Below, one piece after another: positions 1 to 13,501 of a DNA stretch of 64,000 nt. Numbering within the stretch: the stretch's first letter is position 1; each line of letters opens with the position of its first letter. The DNA comes from Microcebus murinus (lineage: Eukaryota > Chordata > Mammalia > Primates > Cheirogaleidae): positions 83,620,001-83,684,000 of the forward strand of contig NC_134108.1 in assembly GCF_040939455.1 (NCBI RefSeq), read 5' to 3'. The notes below the pieces were generated by a model. It saw nothing but the letters and a program-made list of their open reading frames with translations. It made no database searches and had not been told where the DNA came from. Position numbers and translations under genes: made by a program.

Positions 1-1980
1 CCATTATATCCTGTTGACTACATTTCTCAAACTGTCATGTTTCAGGTTGTTTTTATCTGATGTTCACCTTGATAATTTTCTTAACACCTTCATTTCTTTG
101 GTATGACATGTGCAGATATGATATTGTAAAAATAAAAAAATTCAGGTGGGCAAGAAAACTATCTATTTTCTGATAACTTAATTTCAACTTCCCTCTCATT
201 TTTGTAAAATGCCATAAAACATAATCAATTCAAGATAAATAAACTTGCTTTATTTTTTTTTCTTGCCCTTGTACTAGCTTAAACTTGGTTATTTCAGGGT
301 AATTTTCCAGTTATTTTTTCTTTCAAGAATGTTGTTTAAGTTTCTGCAAGTTTATATTCCATCATGGCATCAGGGAAGCATCTAGTCATTAGTATGGCCT
401 GCCCATTTGGATCTGACTGAGCTCTAGACACTGTTTGATTCTGGGTGGCTCTCTTCTACCCATAGCAACATCTGATAAGATGGCTGTGATACCAACTTGT
501 CTCTAGAAACAGAATTTATGCAACTAAGGTCCCTTTGGTACGTGGAAGCTCTCTGTTCTACTAAACTATATTTCTTCAGTAACAGAGGAATATTCAGCTC
601 TTTCCTCATCGAGGTATAGGGCAATAAGAGGTTTTGCATGTCTGTTTCAGGCCCTTTCTCCTTCTGTTACACACACACACACACACACACACACTTCTTC
701 ATTGTTGTCACACTATGTTGGCGCTGGGAAATTCTGAGAAGTTGTCACATCTTCCAGACTACTAGCAAGGAAGCAGGAAACCAAATCCTCACCACTCTTA
801 GATTTCATCACATTTCTCTAGAGGTAGCATCATATGCTTATTCCACTGACAACGAAGCTTATGCAAGAAAAGGCACATTCTTTCTCAAAGAGTCCAACAG
901 CAACTGCTGCATTTATTCTCTGTGCTTTTTTATTTTCTTCCTTCTCTTTCACAGTCTTGGAAATTGTATTAATCCTTAGACTAGGGAAATGGTAATAATA
1001 CCAATATGCATTTTTAGAAATCAGTTATAGAATATATTTAGACTTACTTATACTGAAGAATTAGGATTTGGAAACGCAAAACTACTAAGAAATACTTCTG
1101 GGCATTTATATGGAAATAACAAGTTCTCAACTTTCTGTGGTGGTAAATTCAGGTTGCAGTTACTGATGCTTGATATGGGACTTACAGATAAATATAAATT
1201 ACTAAGAAAGAAAACCACATATATTCATAATTTTGGTTAGAATTGGTGGATAAAATAACATGTGTTTATCTCTGTTCCATACCTATATCCTACTGTTATG
1301 ATTATAACAGAATAAAAACAATGCAGCCGACAAGGACAATGAGGATTTAGAAGTGACCACAACATATGACAGACGTCAAATTATTTCTTTAAAGATGCAT
1401 TGCACATGGATGAATGAGAATTGATTTAGGATTAAAGCTTCTTTTTTAAAAATTCTCACAAAAGCCTACAGTAGAGAAATCTAACAAATATGCAAACTTG
1501 TTTATGACACAAAATAGAAGAGCATCTAAGGATGTTAAGCAGCCATAGCTTTAATGGCTTGAATAAAACTAAAAAGAAGATAATTCGTGGAAATATGATT
1601 GAGGTTATATTTAGATCTCAAGTATGTTATCTCCAACCCCAAAAGCCTAATGACTGCCTACTCTTCAGTGATATAAAACAAAACTTTCATTGTTAGTGAA
1701 ATTTGAACAAGAGGAATTCCAAACTTTGGGAACACCTGTCTCACTGAAGGAGGGAAAGGAAAAGTGTTAAGTCTGAATACTGAAAGGTGAGAATCTAGCA
1801 TGAATTTATTTTTTATTAGCTTCCAGAGTGCTGGCTATCAGCCTCAAATGCATATGCCAATAAAAGAATTCCTTCTGGAAAAACTAGCAAGCCTAAGAAG
1901 CATATACTATCCACTCTGGTGTGTGAGAATCTTTCAATGACAATGGTGAATTCCCACTAAATCAACTGATTATGAAACAC
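1..1980. other. Unassigned AT-rich intergenic DNA
   Basis: Apart from the CA repeat I recognise no gene, RNA or repeat family here. Two frames of 71 and 113 residues (424-639 minus, 638-979 plus) lack any domain, splice context or coding-like composition. They are treated as chance frames. Confidence 0.5.
669..694. repeat. (CA)n microsatellite
   Basis: Thirteen uninterrupted AC units. Open frames crossing it (a run of TH residues) are an artefact of the repeat. Confidence 0.97.
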
Positions 1981-2600
1981 CTGTTGACAAACATTATTCA
2001 ACCAGATAAAGTTTCTCCCTTAAATAAAAACAACTATTCAATGTTAACTGAACATTTAAAAAGATACTACAAAAGAACAGGGACAAAAAACATGAAGAAA
2101 CAAATACATAACAGAAAAATACAGAAAGCAAGAGAAAACGTATTTATATAATATAAATAATATCTTCCAGTATAAGAAACATTACTATACCCATGAAACT
2201 AGGGTAGGATATCTTTGAAAATAAAACGCATAGTAAAAGCTGTGAGAATAAAAATTAAATATGTCACACTAAAAGTAGATATGAAGTGTTAAAATATAAT
2301 ATGAAAAATGATTTGATGGTAACGTTAAGGCCATATCTTAAAATGAAAAAAAGAAAAAATGCAATATAGGAAATAGCAGAGAAACAATAAATATAGAATA
2401 CATAGTAGGAGGTAAAATATTAAAATAATATCATAATATCGTTTCCAGATAAAATAAGATGTTAACAAATAATATTAAAGAAGCTCACTGATTATACAGC
2501 AAAGTGAATAAACAAGACCAACATTATAGCATATCATTGTGAAATTTCAGAACACAGGACATAAAACGAAAATAAAAGGTTGTCATTTTGGATTTTCACA
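1980..2600 (+). repeat. Possible very old L1/HAL1 fragment
   Basis: The A-rich plus strand with scattered phrases such as 'catatcattgtgaaatttc' and 'gaacacaggacataaaa' resembles the ORF1-proximal part of old L1M/HAL1 elements. Decay is heavy and both ends are uncertain. It could simply be A-rich unique DNA. Confidence 0.3.
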
Positions 2601-3364
2601 TTATAGTTTCTACGGTATAAATAAAAACCTGAAATAAAAAGTGCCTATTCATTGTTTACGTGTATAATAATTTTTCCTCTGTGACTCATAATCTTGGCTA
2701 TTTCAGGAGTTAGAAGAGATTTCTACTGGAAATAAATCTACTACATAGTATAAATTAATTATTACCCTAAGTTTTAGGGTCACAGCTTTGTTTTGTTTTT
2801 TTATTTTTAAGATAAAACACTCTGTTGACTTTATTTCCTCAGTCTAGATTTTCTTATTAAAATTTCTTATTCATTCTCACAATGTCACAATGCAACTGTG
2901 ATACTCAAAGCAATTTTTTTATCTGTACCTATGTCCCAGTTTATTATTTCTAATATTTATTGAACATATGTAATGATTAACCCATTGATGCTTTAGAACT
3001 TCTATGCCTAATACAGTACTCTATCTTGTTTCAATTACTGTATTATTGAGAGGGAAGAAACTTTAGTTGCATCATCAACGTCATTTTCTCCTTCCTAATA
3101 AGAAAGTTCTTTTATTTGTGGCAATGTGTTCAGCTGAAATGTTATTTCACTGGCTGCATAGCAGTTAGAAACAATCTAGAAAGTAACTCCTGCTCAATAA
3201 AATATAAACTGAACTTATTGTGTGTGATTTCTGATAATGCTCCTTAAAATTGAGAGAGGTAGCTGAGATATATTTTTCTATTCTCTTCCTTCTTTCATAT
3301 CCTGCCTAAAATGTGTGCTTGCTATGGATGACCTGAGCAGTGGTATGCCTATCAAAGTCTTGCA
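2601..3364. other. Unassigned AT-rich DNA
   Basis: No gene or repeat family recognised. Confidence 0.45.
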
Positions 3365-5374
3365 TCTATAGTTAAAAACTTTCTCACAAGAAAAATTCCA
3401 TGCCTAGAATACTTCACTGGTGAATTCTATAAATTATTTAAGAAGGAAATAACATTAATTCTACTCAAGTCTTCAAAAAAGTAGAATAATGAACACTTCC
3501 CAACTTATTTTGTAAGGCCAGCATGAATTTAATACAACAAATACAGATATAACAAGAAAAAATATAGGTAGAAGCATCTTCAAAACATATTAGGAAATTA
3601 CATCAAGCAATGTATGAAGTAAATAATGGATCATTACAAAAAGAGGATTAGCCCAGGAATGCCAGGCTGACTCAACATTCAAAAACCAATCAATTTAATT
3701 CACTGTGGTACCAGAATAAAGAGAAAAAATTCTATAGTCATATCAATTACATGAATAAAAATTATTTCAACTATTCAAAAGTTACTTATGACAAATATTC
3801 TTAGCAAACTATAAATAATAGGACAATTTTAAAACTGAATAATAAGCAACTTAAAAAATAACTTTATTCAATATCATACTGACTTTTAAAGACTTTGGGC
3901 TTTCCCACTTAAGATCTATCATCTTTCTTGTTCTAGAATATAATAAAAGTTCTAGCAAGTTCAAAAAGGCAAGCAAAATAAATAAAAATCTTGCATATTC
4001 CATAAGTTTTAAAATATTATCTATGTTACAACAATATGAGTGTCTGCCAAAGAGTATATAAGGAAAAAAGTTGTTATAATTAATAGAATGAGTTGAACAA
4101 GTAAAGAGAATATCAAGTCAGTGTATAAAAATTAATTTCATTTGTATGTGCTCTTAATGAGCAATTGAAATTTGAAATAAAAAATAGTAAAATATATAAT
4201 GATACCAAAAATGAAATGATTAAGTATAAATCTAACTAAATATATGCAATATATCTTTGTTGAAAACTACAGAACACCAAGGATAGGTATCAAAACAGGC
4301 CTAAATAATATGAAAGACAGAGAGTAAATATTGTGAAGATGTCAACTCCCCCTAAATTGATTTATAGATTCAATATATCCCTAATAAAAATCTTAGCAGG
4401 CTTTTCGTTTCTTAGGTACTCATAAGCTGATTCTAAAATTAGTAAATAGCCTAAACAATTCTCAAAAAGACCAGAATTGAAGGATTTGCATTACTTGATT
4501 TCAAGGCATACTAAAACTTTCCAATGATTACTAGGAAACCATAATTTAGGCAAAATGAAAAACACAGAGTTCAATATAACAAAATAGTCTGGGAAAAGAC
4601 CTAAACAAATACAGCCGTCTGAATTTTTACAATAGCACAAAGATTTTTCTGTGAAAAATGGAAAATCTTTTCAATAAAGGCTGTGGGAACAACTGTATGT
4701 TTACATTAAAAACATATTAATTTCAGACCATACCTCACACCTGATACAAATACTATCACATAATAGATCATAGACCTAGAAGAAAAATATAAAGCTATAA
4801 AACTTCTAGAAGAAATTATAAAATAATATCTGTGTACTTGTGTTACACAATATATTTTTAGATAAAATGCCTAAACATAAGCCATAAAACAAAAAAATAA
4901 ATTGTATTTTATCAAATTTGATAACTTTGTTCTGTGAAAGATAACATTAAGAGAATTCAAATACAAAGCACAAAATGGTATAAAATGTTTGCATATCACA
5001 TTTTTGTCAAAATACTTTATTTATAATATATAAAAACCCTCAAAACTCAATAATAAGGGTATAAGACCTTAACTAAAAATGGACAAAGTAAACATTTGCT
5101 TTAGACATATATAAGGGAGATATATAAAGGGAGATATATAATGGGTAATCATGTGAAAATATATCCAATATCATTAGCTGTTAAGAAAATTTAAATTAAA
5201 AAAAGCAGATGCCATTATATTATACCTATTAGAAAAGTTAAATTAAAAAAGAATTATATCAAATTCTGGAAAAAAATGCAAAACAATTAGAACTCCCTTA
5301 CATTTCTGGTTGGAATGCAAAATACTACAGTCATGTTGGAAGATAGCTGGAAATACACTTACCATATGACCCAG
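3365..5374 (+). mobile_element. Old L1M element, ORF2 part (5' segment, interrupted)
   Basis: Degenerate L1 ORF2 on the plus strand. In order one can see the template-positioning region ('gaattctataaattattta', about 3422), the 'cccaggaatgccaggctgactcaac' equivalent of L1 'PGMQGWFN' (about 3652), 'atatgaataaaa...caactattcaaaa' for the region after the palm, and the C-terminal 'accatatgaccca' (about 5361). Stops and frameshifts are everywhere, so it is a fossil. The element breaks at 5374, where an LTR is inserted, and resumes at 5933. Confidence 0.75.
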
Positions 5375-5926
5375 TGTAATAGTCAGGGTACTCCACAGAG
5401 ATAAAACCAATAGGATACATACATATAATCTTCATTAGATCAGTGCAAAAACTCATGAAATGTGAATAAACTACATTATTATATGTATAGGAATTGGCTC
5501 AAGCAATTATGAAGACCAAGAAGTCTCAAGATCTGCCTCTGTGAACTAGAAAACCAGAAAAGCAAGTAGTATAATTCAGTCTCAGTACAAAGGACTGAGA
5601 GCCAGGGGAACTGATGGTTTAAGTGCAAGTCTCTGACCAAAAATTCAAAAAGAGGAGTGCTCATGTTTGAGGACAGGAGATGATAGATGTCTCAAGTAAA
5701 GCAGCAAGTTAATTCGTTCTTCCTCCACCATTTTTTTTTTCTATTTGGCACTCAAAATATTGGATGAGTCTACTTCATTGGTGCAAGCAATCTTCTTTAT
5801 TCAGTCTACTGATTCCAATACTAATTTCTTCCAGAAACATCCTCACAGACACACCCTGAAATAATTTTACCAGCTCTTTGGGCATGCCTTTGCCCAGTCA
5901 GGCCCACACATAATATTAACTATCAT
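5375..5926 (+). mobile_element. Solitary LTR nested in the old L1 (ERVL/MLT2-like, tentative)
   Basis: A 552-base block begins TGTAATAGTCAGGG and includes 'aaccaataggat', 'ggaattggctcaagcaatta', 'cctcacagacacaccctg' and 'gcccagtcaggcccacacat' before ending near 'aactatcat'. It is flanked by a 6-base duplication, acccag, at 5369-5374 and 5927-5932. The L1 reads straight across once it is removed. Length, TG start and short duplication fit a solitary endogenous-retrovirus LTR. I recall the opening phrase as MLT2-type (ERVL), but the family name is from memory and unchecked. No viral genes remain. Confidence 0.65.
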
Positions 5927-5932
5927 ACCCAG

Positions 5933-8066
5933 AAATTTCAGTCTTCAATATAAAATGAATAAAAATGTATAGTGGCCAAAAATTTAACACATAAATATTT
6001 ATTAGTTTTATTCATAATCTTCATTCATAACTTTATTCATAATCATCAAAAACTAGAAATTCTCCAGATGTGTTTAAATTGGTGAGTAGATAAACTGTAG
6101 TACATTCATAAAATGGAATACTTGTTAAAAGTAAAAGGAAATAAACTACGTCTTCACAAATATACACTGTAATGTTACATATATATGTATGTATATGATA
6201 TATATCTAAACTTTAGACAAGTCCAAATATTGGGACAGAAATAAGGTAAGTGGTTGTAAGAGTATATGGTTTCATGGTGTGGGGAAGGTTGATTATATAG
6301 GGCAGCAAAAAGAAGTATATATGAGGTGACTGAATAGTTTTTTTAACATGAATGTGGTGGTAGATACACAACTCTATGCATTTTTAAAAAGCTATATAGC
6401 TTTGAATCATAATTAATTTTACTATGTACAAATGTAGAAAAAGAAATAAAATATGGATAAACCCAAAATGGAATTCAAACTGTAACAAAATAAGCTAGCC
6501 ATACTAAAAATGAATATATTAACCACACTGAAGAGGATTGAGATAAAAACAACTAACCTGTCTTTGGAAATGAATGTTTTGACTAAACAATGTAAGGTTA
6601 AAGACAAAAATATTCTTAAGTATTCTATAGATGTATCAGTTAGCAATTTATAAAATAATTTATATGTACACTATAGTGGAGCAAATAAGTAAATGTATTA
6701 TATATAATGAAAATTAGTTATTTCTCTGTTAGACAAATAAATTGCAATTAAGGATGAGGAAGAGCTAGAACTACCCTTTGGTGGTCAGATTCAAAGCAGA
6801 GGTATCAGTATAAATCTATTTACATACTTACATGCACACACACAGATAGATATAGAAATATATATTACAGTTGGTATGTAAGAGTTAACATCAATACTTA
6901 TATTTTGTATCTCTATCCACAGAAGGACTAGAAAAAACAAAAATAATACCAAAGTAGCAATGAGCACATAGAGATCCAAGATCTTGGTTTCAAATATCAT
7001 AAATATCATTTCCTAATAACAGGAACTAGAGTTCCTTTGGGAACTGGTTGATTCCAGGGCTGGATTAGGAAAAATAAAAATGAGCCAGGATTATCTTCTA
7101 GCATCAGAAAGTAAGGAAATGCTCAAAAATATGTGGAAGCATATTAAAAGGGCACAATTGACAAACTGAAAATGATCCCAATTGCTAAATCTGGAACAAG
7201 TTTAGCTAAAAATTAAACAACAATACCATTATATCATAGCCTGTAGGATAAAACAAATACCTATGAATCTATACTAATATAAATAACAAAAGAGAAAAAA
7301 GAGCTGTCCCTTAAAGATGACTTAGAATTAATGAATGCAGAAGAAACGAGGAAAATAGATATTCACCGTTATCAGAACACCACAGTAATAATTGTTACAT
7401 GCAAGTATCACCAAGGCATGACAAAATTAGTGAACACAAATTTGAGGAGAAATCTATGTTCCATAGTCTCAAAACATATTTCACAAGTTAAATTTTAAAC
7501 TATCCAAGGAGACTTAATTATTTTATAGTAGACAAGGCTGACAGACTCTGCCTTAAGCAAGAGATCAGTGGTCATCTCAAAAGTAACAAGACACACCAAC
7601 ACCATGTACGCCATGACAGCATGCACTAAGGCTCACTTCTGTGGTGTTCTTGTCAAAAATGTATCACCTCAGTCCGATCATGCTACAAACATCAGGCAAA
7701 CCCAACTTAAGAAACATTCACAAAATAACTAACCTGTGATCTTCAAAAATGTCAAGGTCATGAATGACTAGGAAAAAATGAGGAATTGTCAGATTGAAGA
7801 ATATTTTAAAAAGATATGAAAAGTAAATCTGAGATCCTGGATTGGCTCCTGGAACAGACAAATTACATGAGTAGAAAAACTCAGGAAACCTGAATAAAAT
7901 CTACTGATTAGTTAATAGTGTTGTAACAATGTTATGTTTTATGTTAAGTGTAATGTGGTTATGTAAGATGTGAACATTAGAGGATATTGAGTGAAGGGCA
8001 TACAGGAACCCTCTGTAGAGATCTTTCCATCAGTCTAAAATTATTTCAAAGAAGAAATAAAAATAT
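5933..8066 (+). mobile_element. Old L1M/L1ME element, ORF2 C-terminus and 3' UTR (continuation)
   Basis: This continues the L1 interrupted at 5374: 'cccagaaatttcagtc' matches the expected sequence after 'accatatgacccag'. The usual ORF2 tail follows ('ggtgagtagataaactgtag', 'aatggaatac' at 6113). Next comes a long L1ME-type 3' UTR ending 'gatcctggattggctcctgg' (about 7833), 'tggttatgtaagatgtgaac', and the terminal 'ctaaaattatttcaaagaag'. Together with 3365-5374 it makes a roughly 4.1-kb insertion excluding the nested LTR. Confidence 0.7.
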
Positions 8067-8755
8067 GTTTGTACTCATTTATCTTGTTTACGAGTTTAAA
8101 TTTTGTCCCAAGAGCAATGTAGGTAGAGAACTTGTGCCTTTTGAGAGCTGCTTCATGGCCAGCACTCTCTCCATGTCACTGACATAAGCATCTGGCTGAT
8201 ATCATCTTGTTTAAGAAATTAGTCAGATCCCTTTTCATGGGTATAAAATTCATTATATTTCCCTTAAAATTAGTCATACAGAATCTTAAAGATCACCAAA
8301 CTCTCCCAAGTGCCATTGTGAAGATTTGGAGTATTCATAAGAATATACAAATTCTGTAAGTTACATTAAAGAAAATATACAACTATCAAAATGGGTTGAA
8401 CTTCAGAGTTCAAAAGAAAAATATGTTTATGGTATTTTAGGTACTCATGATTTAATTAAACCTCACGCTTAGTAAAATAAACAGAATAAGTGATAGCAAG
8501 TGAAACTATTTGGGGGAACGCTCTATGCAAAATAAAAACATATGTAAGAAGAATATATTTAACAACTTATATCAGATTTCAAATAAGCAATAAACTCAAA
8601 TTGAAATATACAAATTTTGTCATATGAGTACATATGAGATAAATACAAGGAGATCACTCCTTATCCATTTACTTAAAATATATTCCTTTGGTATCTCTAT
8701 GTTCTAAAATTGAGGTGATAGCTAAATATATAAAGAAGACATAAAGAAGAATATG
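8067..8755. other. Unassigned AT-rich DNA
   Basis: No feature recognised. Confidence 0.45.
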
Positions 8756-9660
8756 ACTTAATTACTATCTACAACCTAGGTGGTGAGACAGATAAATGTT
8801 TATATGTTTACAAAGTTAAGGTCAAAGAAAGATAAATACATGTAGGAGTAGAAAGCTGCTAACCGAATCTGGAAGATTAATAGCACACTTTTGGAAAAAT
8901 AATTACCTATATAGAGACCTGTAGGATGAAAGGGGTTTTCTTGGGTGCAGATGGAGGAGATATAGGAGGAAGTGAGAGAGAATTCTAAATAGAGGGAAAA
9001 GCAAATTCAGAGTTATGCATGTGAAAACAGCACCTTATTATTAATATGTGTGAGAAACTGTAAGAGTAATCTGGCTTTCTTGTAGTTTGAAGGGAGTGGG
9101 AGAGTATCAGGGCTGAAGATTTACTCTAGGACCAGGTGTGGTTTATCTTGCATAACATGTTAAGTAACTTTATTCAGCAAGCTATGTGACCCATTAGAGA
9201 ACTTTAGACAGAGAAGTGTAAAGTATTTTCTATAGATCACTTTAGTGGCTTAGAGCAGTGGGATAAAGTGTCTAAGAATGGAGGCACTTGGAATGAAATA
9301 AGAGTATGCTTCTTTGAAACATATTGAGAGGGCAAAATAAACAGTGCTTAGTGCTTGCTTTGATGTGGCGGCATGGAGCAAAAGAAGGGACAATACTCAT
9401 GCTAGTAAGGTTGCTAGCAAGAAGGATTTGGTGCTAATATACGGTAAACAAAAGGAAGAGTGTATTAGAAGAAAGGCAAGAAAATGGTTACGTTTTAGAC
9501 ATTTTGAAATGTGAATTCCTGTGAATGACCCTAAGGGAAATATTAATATACAGGAGAATTGATATCAAGTCCAAAATTAGGAGAAGGAGAGGATTTAACT
9601 TGATAGAGAGGAAATGAATTCACCCAAGTAAAGTACATGCATTCAGAAGGTCAATAGGCC
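8756..9660 (+). repeat. Possible ancient mammalian interspersed repeat (family not named)
   Basis: Less AT-rich than its surroundings. It carries phrases seen in a very old, widespread mammalian repeat: 'aatagagggaaaagcaaattc', 'atagatcactttagtggctt', 'gtttagacattttgaaat'. Related sequence seems present at 30590-30985 and, inverted, at 17000-17330. The identification rests on remembered consensus phrases and is weak. Confidence 0.35.
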
Positions 9661-10994
9661 TATGAGCTCACCCTCTGGAATACAAAAGTATTTTGTTCAA
9701 GTGAAGACACTGAACCAAAACGTTAAATCAACATTTTATTTCTCACAGGTCTTGAAATATAAGTTTCCTCTAAGTATCAAACACCAGGAAGCTTAGAATA
9801 TAAATGTTATTCAACAATAACAATAATGTAACATCTTATGCTTAATAATCTGTGTCTTAATTTTGCAATTCATCAGTATTGATATGAAATCATATTTTTC
9901 CTATGCCTATAATCTTTTAACATTACACTGTAACTGCTATAAAGATTTGTAAAATGCCTTGTGCGGCAAATGATGAATATAAATTAAAAATGAAAACAGG
10001 TTTAATAAAAAATATTTATTGTTGGGCTTAGAGGCAAGGGCAAGCCTGCAAAATAAAATTGGCCCAGTTTGTATTTATTTCAATATGATTCAAGTCCTTG
10101 TGTTATTGCTGTGATAAGTAGCAATTAATTCAAGATGAGATAGATTATAAGATGTGCTCAAGAGATATCAGTATCTATGAAATAAATAAATCTTAACAGG
10201 ACTCCTTATATACCACTCATTCCTCTTGATCAAATAATCTTATGACTATCTCTAACTTGTTCTGATGTTTCTGAGTGTCTGGGTAATTAAAAAAGACAGA
10301 GAATAGTCAAACTTTCAAACACATAAAAATATTTTTTGATCTCATGATGGCCTCCTGCATCAGGACAGCTGTGCTCTGTGTAGGCCTTGACCTTTCTATA
10401 CTCTACTCAAATGGGGTGGAGGAAATAATCAGCCTCAGCAAAAAGAAGAAAAAAAATGGCTAATGTTTTTCAACAGTTTTCTTTTTAATGAGAAAACACA
10501 TTCACAACAGTATTTATTTTTCCTTTTCTGCTCATTATTAAGGTTCAAGAAAGTCATTTTTCCTTGGTATTTATTGGCTGAGCGAAGATGGAGAGGTTTA
10601 TATTTGGTTGATCCTTAACACTTACATCTTGAGATAATGAGGGCATCCTGTGAGCCTTTACTTTTTGGACATGCCCTGAATTTTATAGTGTGCTCCTAGG
10701 TCCCGGGGAACAATGTAAAACTAAAGCTTAAATTCATCAAAACAAATAAATGTCATCATCCTGAAAGCTATCTTTATTACTTTATTAAAATTTTAATCTA
10801 GTCTACTCTCATAATCTCAGCTTTTAGAAAGAGAACTATTTTTTTTCAACTCCCTAGTAGGTTTAAGAAGAGATATACCCCACTCTAACTTTCTCCACCC
10901 CCACCAAATTAGGGCTTTTTTATGTTTGCAAGTGATATAATCGAGGTGTTTAAAGAGCCCTATTACCAGAAATAAAATTTCTAGCTAAGTAATT
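9661..10994. other. Unassigned intergenic DNA
   Basis: No gene or repeat family recognised. A short stretch about 10340-10440 is less AT-rich but has no open frame of note. Confidence 0.45.
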
Positions 10995-11235
10995 TTAGTC
11001 ATTCAAGCCCTACTTCAAAGATCAACTCTTTTGTGAAGTCTTCACTAACTTCCCAAAGAATTAATAACCCACTCTGACATCCCCCAATACTTGTTAACTA
11101 CTCTGTTTTCATATTACACATGGTATATTGTAAATTTTATGTACAAATAGCTGAGTTTCTATTGGATGCACACAATTTCTTATTCAGTTTTGCATCCCAG
11201 AGTCCCGTACTTTCTGTTCTCCTGTAACTTGACCA
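10995..11235 (+). repeat. L2 LINE 3' fragment
   Basis: 'tcaagccctacttcaaagatc', 'tttgtgaagtcttcactaac' and 'cacactctgacatc'-type phrases follow the order of the L2 3' end (the 'caaggctcagctcaaatgtcacctcctctgtgaagcc' region). Divergence is high. Confidence 0.55.
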
Positions 11236-12600
11236 CTCTGGTCCAAAGAGACCTTGTATTACCACAAATTTTGAAATTAAGCAATTGTTTCAAGAAAATA
11301 TAATGATATTAATGATACTAACATCATAAAGAAGCTATTGCCACATATTTTTAGACTCATAACAATAAAATTTTCCTGTAGAAATATCAATAATTTTATA
11401 GCAACCTTTGTTATTTGTTGATTTAAAAATGATAAGCCAGTTGATGGAAACTGGAAAATATATTTAAATGATTCTTCATTTGGCCTTTTATACATCTTTC
11501 AGAGGTATCTCAGTCTCCTCAATGAACTTTGACCTTAACCTTGCATTTGCTTTGCAGCAGAGATCATACTATTAATATGTAAATAAAAAGAACACAAATG
11601 AAATAAAAGAACCTCTTTTTTGTCAGAGCAGTTAATGGCTTAAATACAACACTACATTGCTAAGCTTTATAAATTACAGTTTTTGCTCTACTTGCATCAC
11701 ACTCATTATTATAACCAATACTAAGTCTTGCAATGCAAATATTTTCCCCTAAGTAATAAATCATGTTATTTCCATTTTGAGTAATTAAACATCACAATTT
11801 GGAGAAATATCTCTATGATGCTAGGCTTGTATTAGGTGTTTAATTCAAGATCATTCAGAGAATGAGGATCTTAACAACATTTGTAAAATTGCATTTCATC
11901 CAATTAAAAGTTAAAAGCAAATGAATATTATTATGCAATAATAACAGTTATGATGTATTTTATAGTTTAAGGAACATTTATGGATTCACATAGGACTCAT
12001 TGTTATTATTCAATCAACTAAGGATGAGCAGACATGGTAAAATGATGAGTCCTGAGAGATATCTGTGCATGACACTGAAAAAGAAAAAAGCTCATTGGCA
12101 AAAGTAGCAGATTTTTACTCACTATTCACAAATGATACACTCAAGGATCATTTTCCAGATTCCTGAACATTTTTTCTCCTACAATATTGGGAGAGTTGAT
12201 GATCTTTAAACTGAAACAGCAATGTTGGAGTGTGGAATTTATTTATATATCAACTGCATTAAATTCTGGTTCCACAGTCAGACACTGAGGCAGATATTGC
12301 ATTGCTTATGATCTAAAAATATAGTATGTTAATTTATAATCAAAAGACTTATTCTTTTAAGTTATAATAATATCATGAGTTATATATTCTATAAATTCCA
12401 GTAGTCTTATTGCAGGTGCAATAAATCTACAAACATTCCCAAAAATCTCTTAATTGGATATACTATTTTATAGGAAATGCTCAAGAATGTGTAGTCATGT
12501 GATTTCTCTCTAGAAACTCATCATATTTGCCATTCTAATTTCACTGTATCTCAATTTAAATCTTCAATTTTTTCCCCATTGGACTATAATCTTTTTACCC
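11236..12600. other. Unassigned AT-rich DNA
   Basis: No feature recognised; the 72-residue minus frame at 11277-11495 has no coding-like features. Confidence 0.45.
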
Positions 12601-12611
12601 AGTGAAATTTT

Positions 12612-12945
<334 letters not shown>

Positions 12946-12954
12946 TGAAATTTT

Positions 12955-13202
12955 GATATATTTGTTTGGCATTGTAACTGATGCTACAGTTTAAAAGAAA
13001 AAGTTATAATTTTTGAAACATTTAGAGGTTAAAGGAAATGCTGGATAAATTAGTTCTGATTTTATCATTAAGAATTACATCACCAGATTAGTATGATTTA
13101 TCAAAATGTAATTATAAACTAATAAATTTAAAATTATACCATGAATACTTATATATTAGAACATATTTATTTTGTCTTATTGTTAATTATTTTATCAAGA
13201 TC
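12955..13202. other. Unassigned AT-rich DNA between Alu and MER1
   Basis: No feature recognised. Confidence 0.4.
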
Positions 13203-13210
13203 ATCTAGAA

Positions 13211-13493
13211 CAGTGGCCCCCTACTTTTTTGGCCCCAGGGACCATTTTCATGGAAGATAATTGGTTTCAGGATGATTCAAGCACATCATTTTTATTGTGT
13301 GCTGGGCGAGTAGCTAACTCCAGAGACAAAGTACAGTTTACAGTGATGGGGGAGTCAGGGGTCCTCCAGAATTCCTGTAAGCTATGAGGCCCCAAGTAAA
13401 ATCCTACATCAATAGTGTACTTTATTTTTATTATTATTACATTATAATATATAAGGAAATAATTATACAATTCACCATAGATCAGAGGCCCCA
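13211..13493 (+). mobile_element. MER1-type hAT-Charlie MITE with internal rearrangement
   Basis: The left end 'cagtggccccctacttttttgg', then 'caccatttt' and 'ttcaggatgattcaagcaca', followed later by 'attattattacattataata' and 'aattatacaattcaccata', match MER1. It is flanked by a perfect 8-base duplication, atctagaa, at 13203-13210 and 13494-13501, as expected for hAT elements. About 120 bases in the middle (13298-13415) do not match what I expect of MER1. The right terminus also lacks a clear inverted repeat, so it may be a rearranged or related subfamily. Confidence 0.75.
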
Positions 13494-13501
13494 ATCTAGA
13501 A

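Noticed and set aside
638..979. 113-residue plus-strand frame
   Set aside because: Passes through the CA repeat and ends in F/L-rich residues from T-rich DNA; no domain or splice context.
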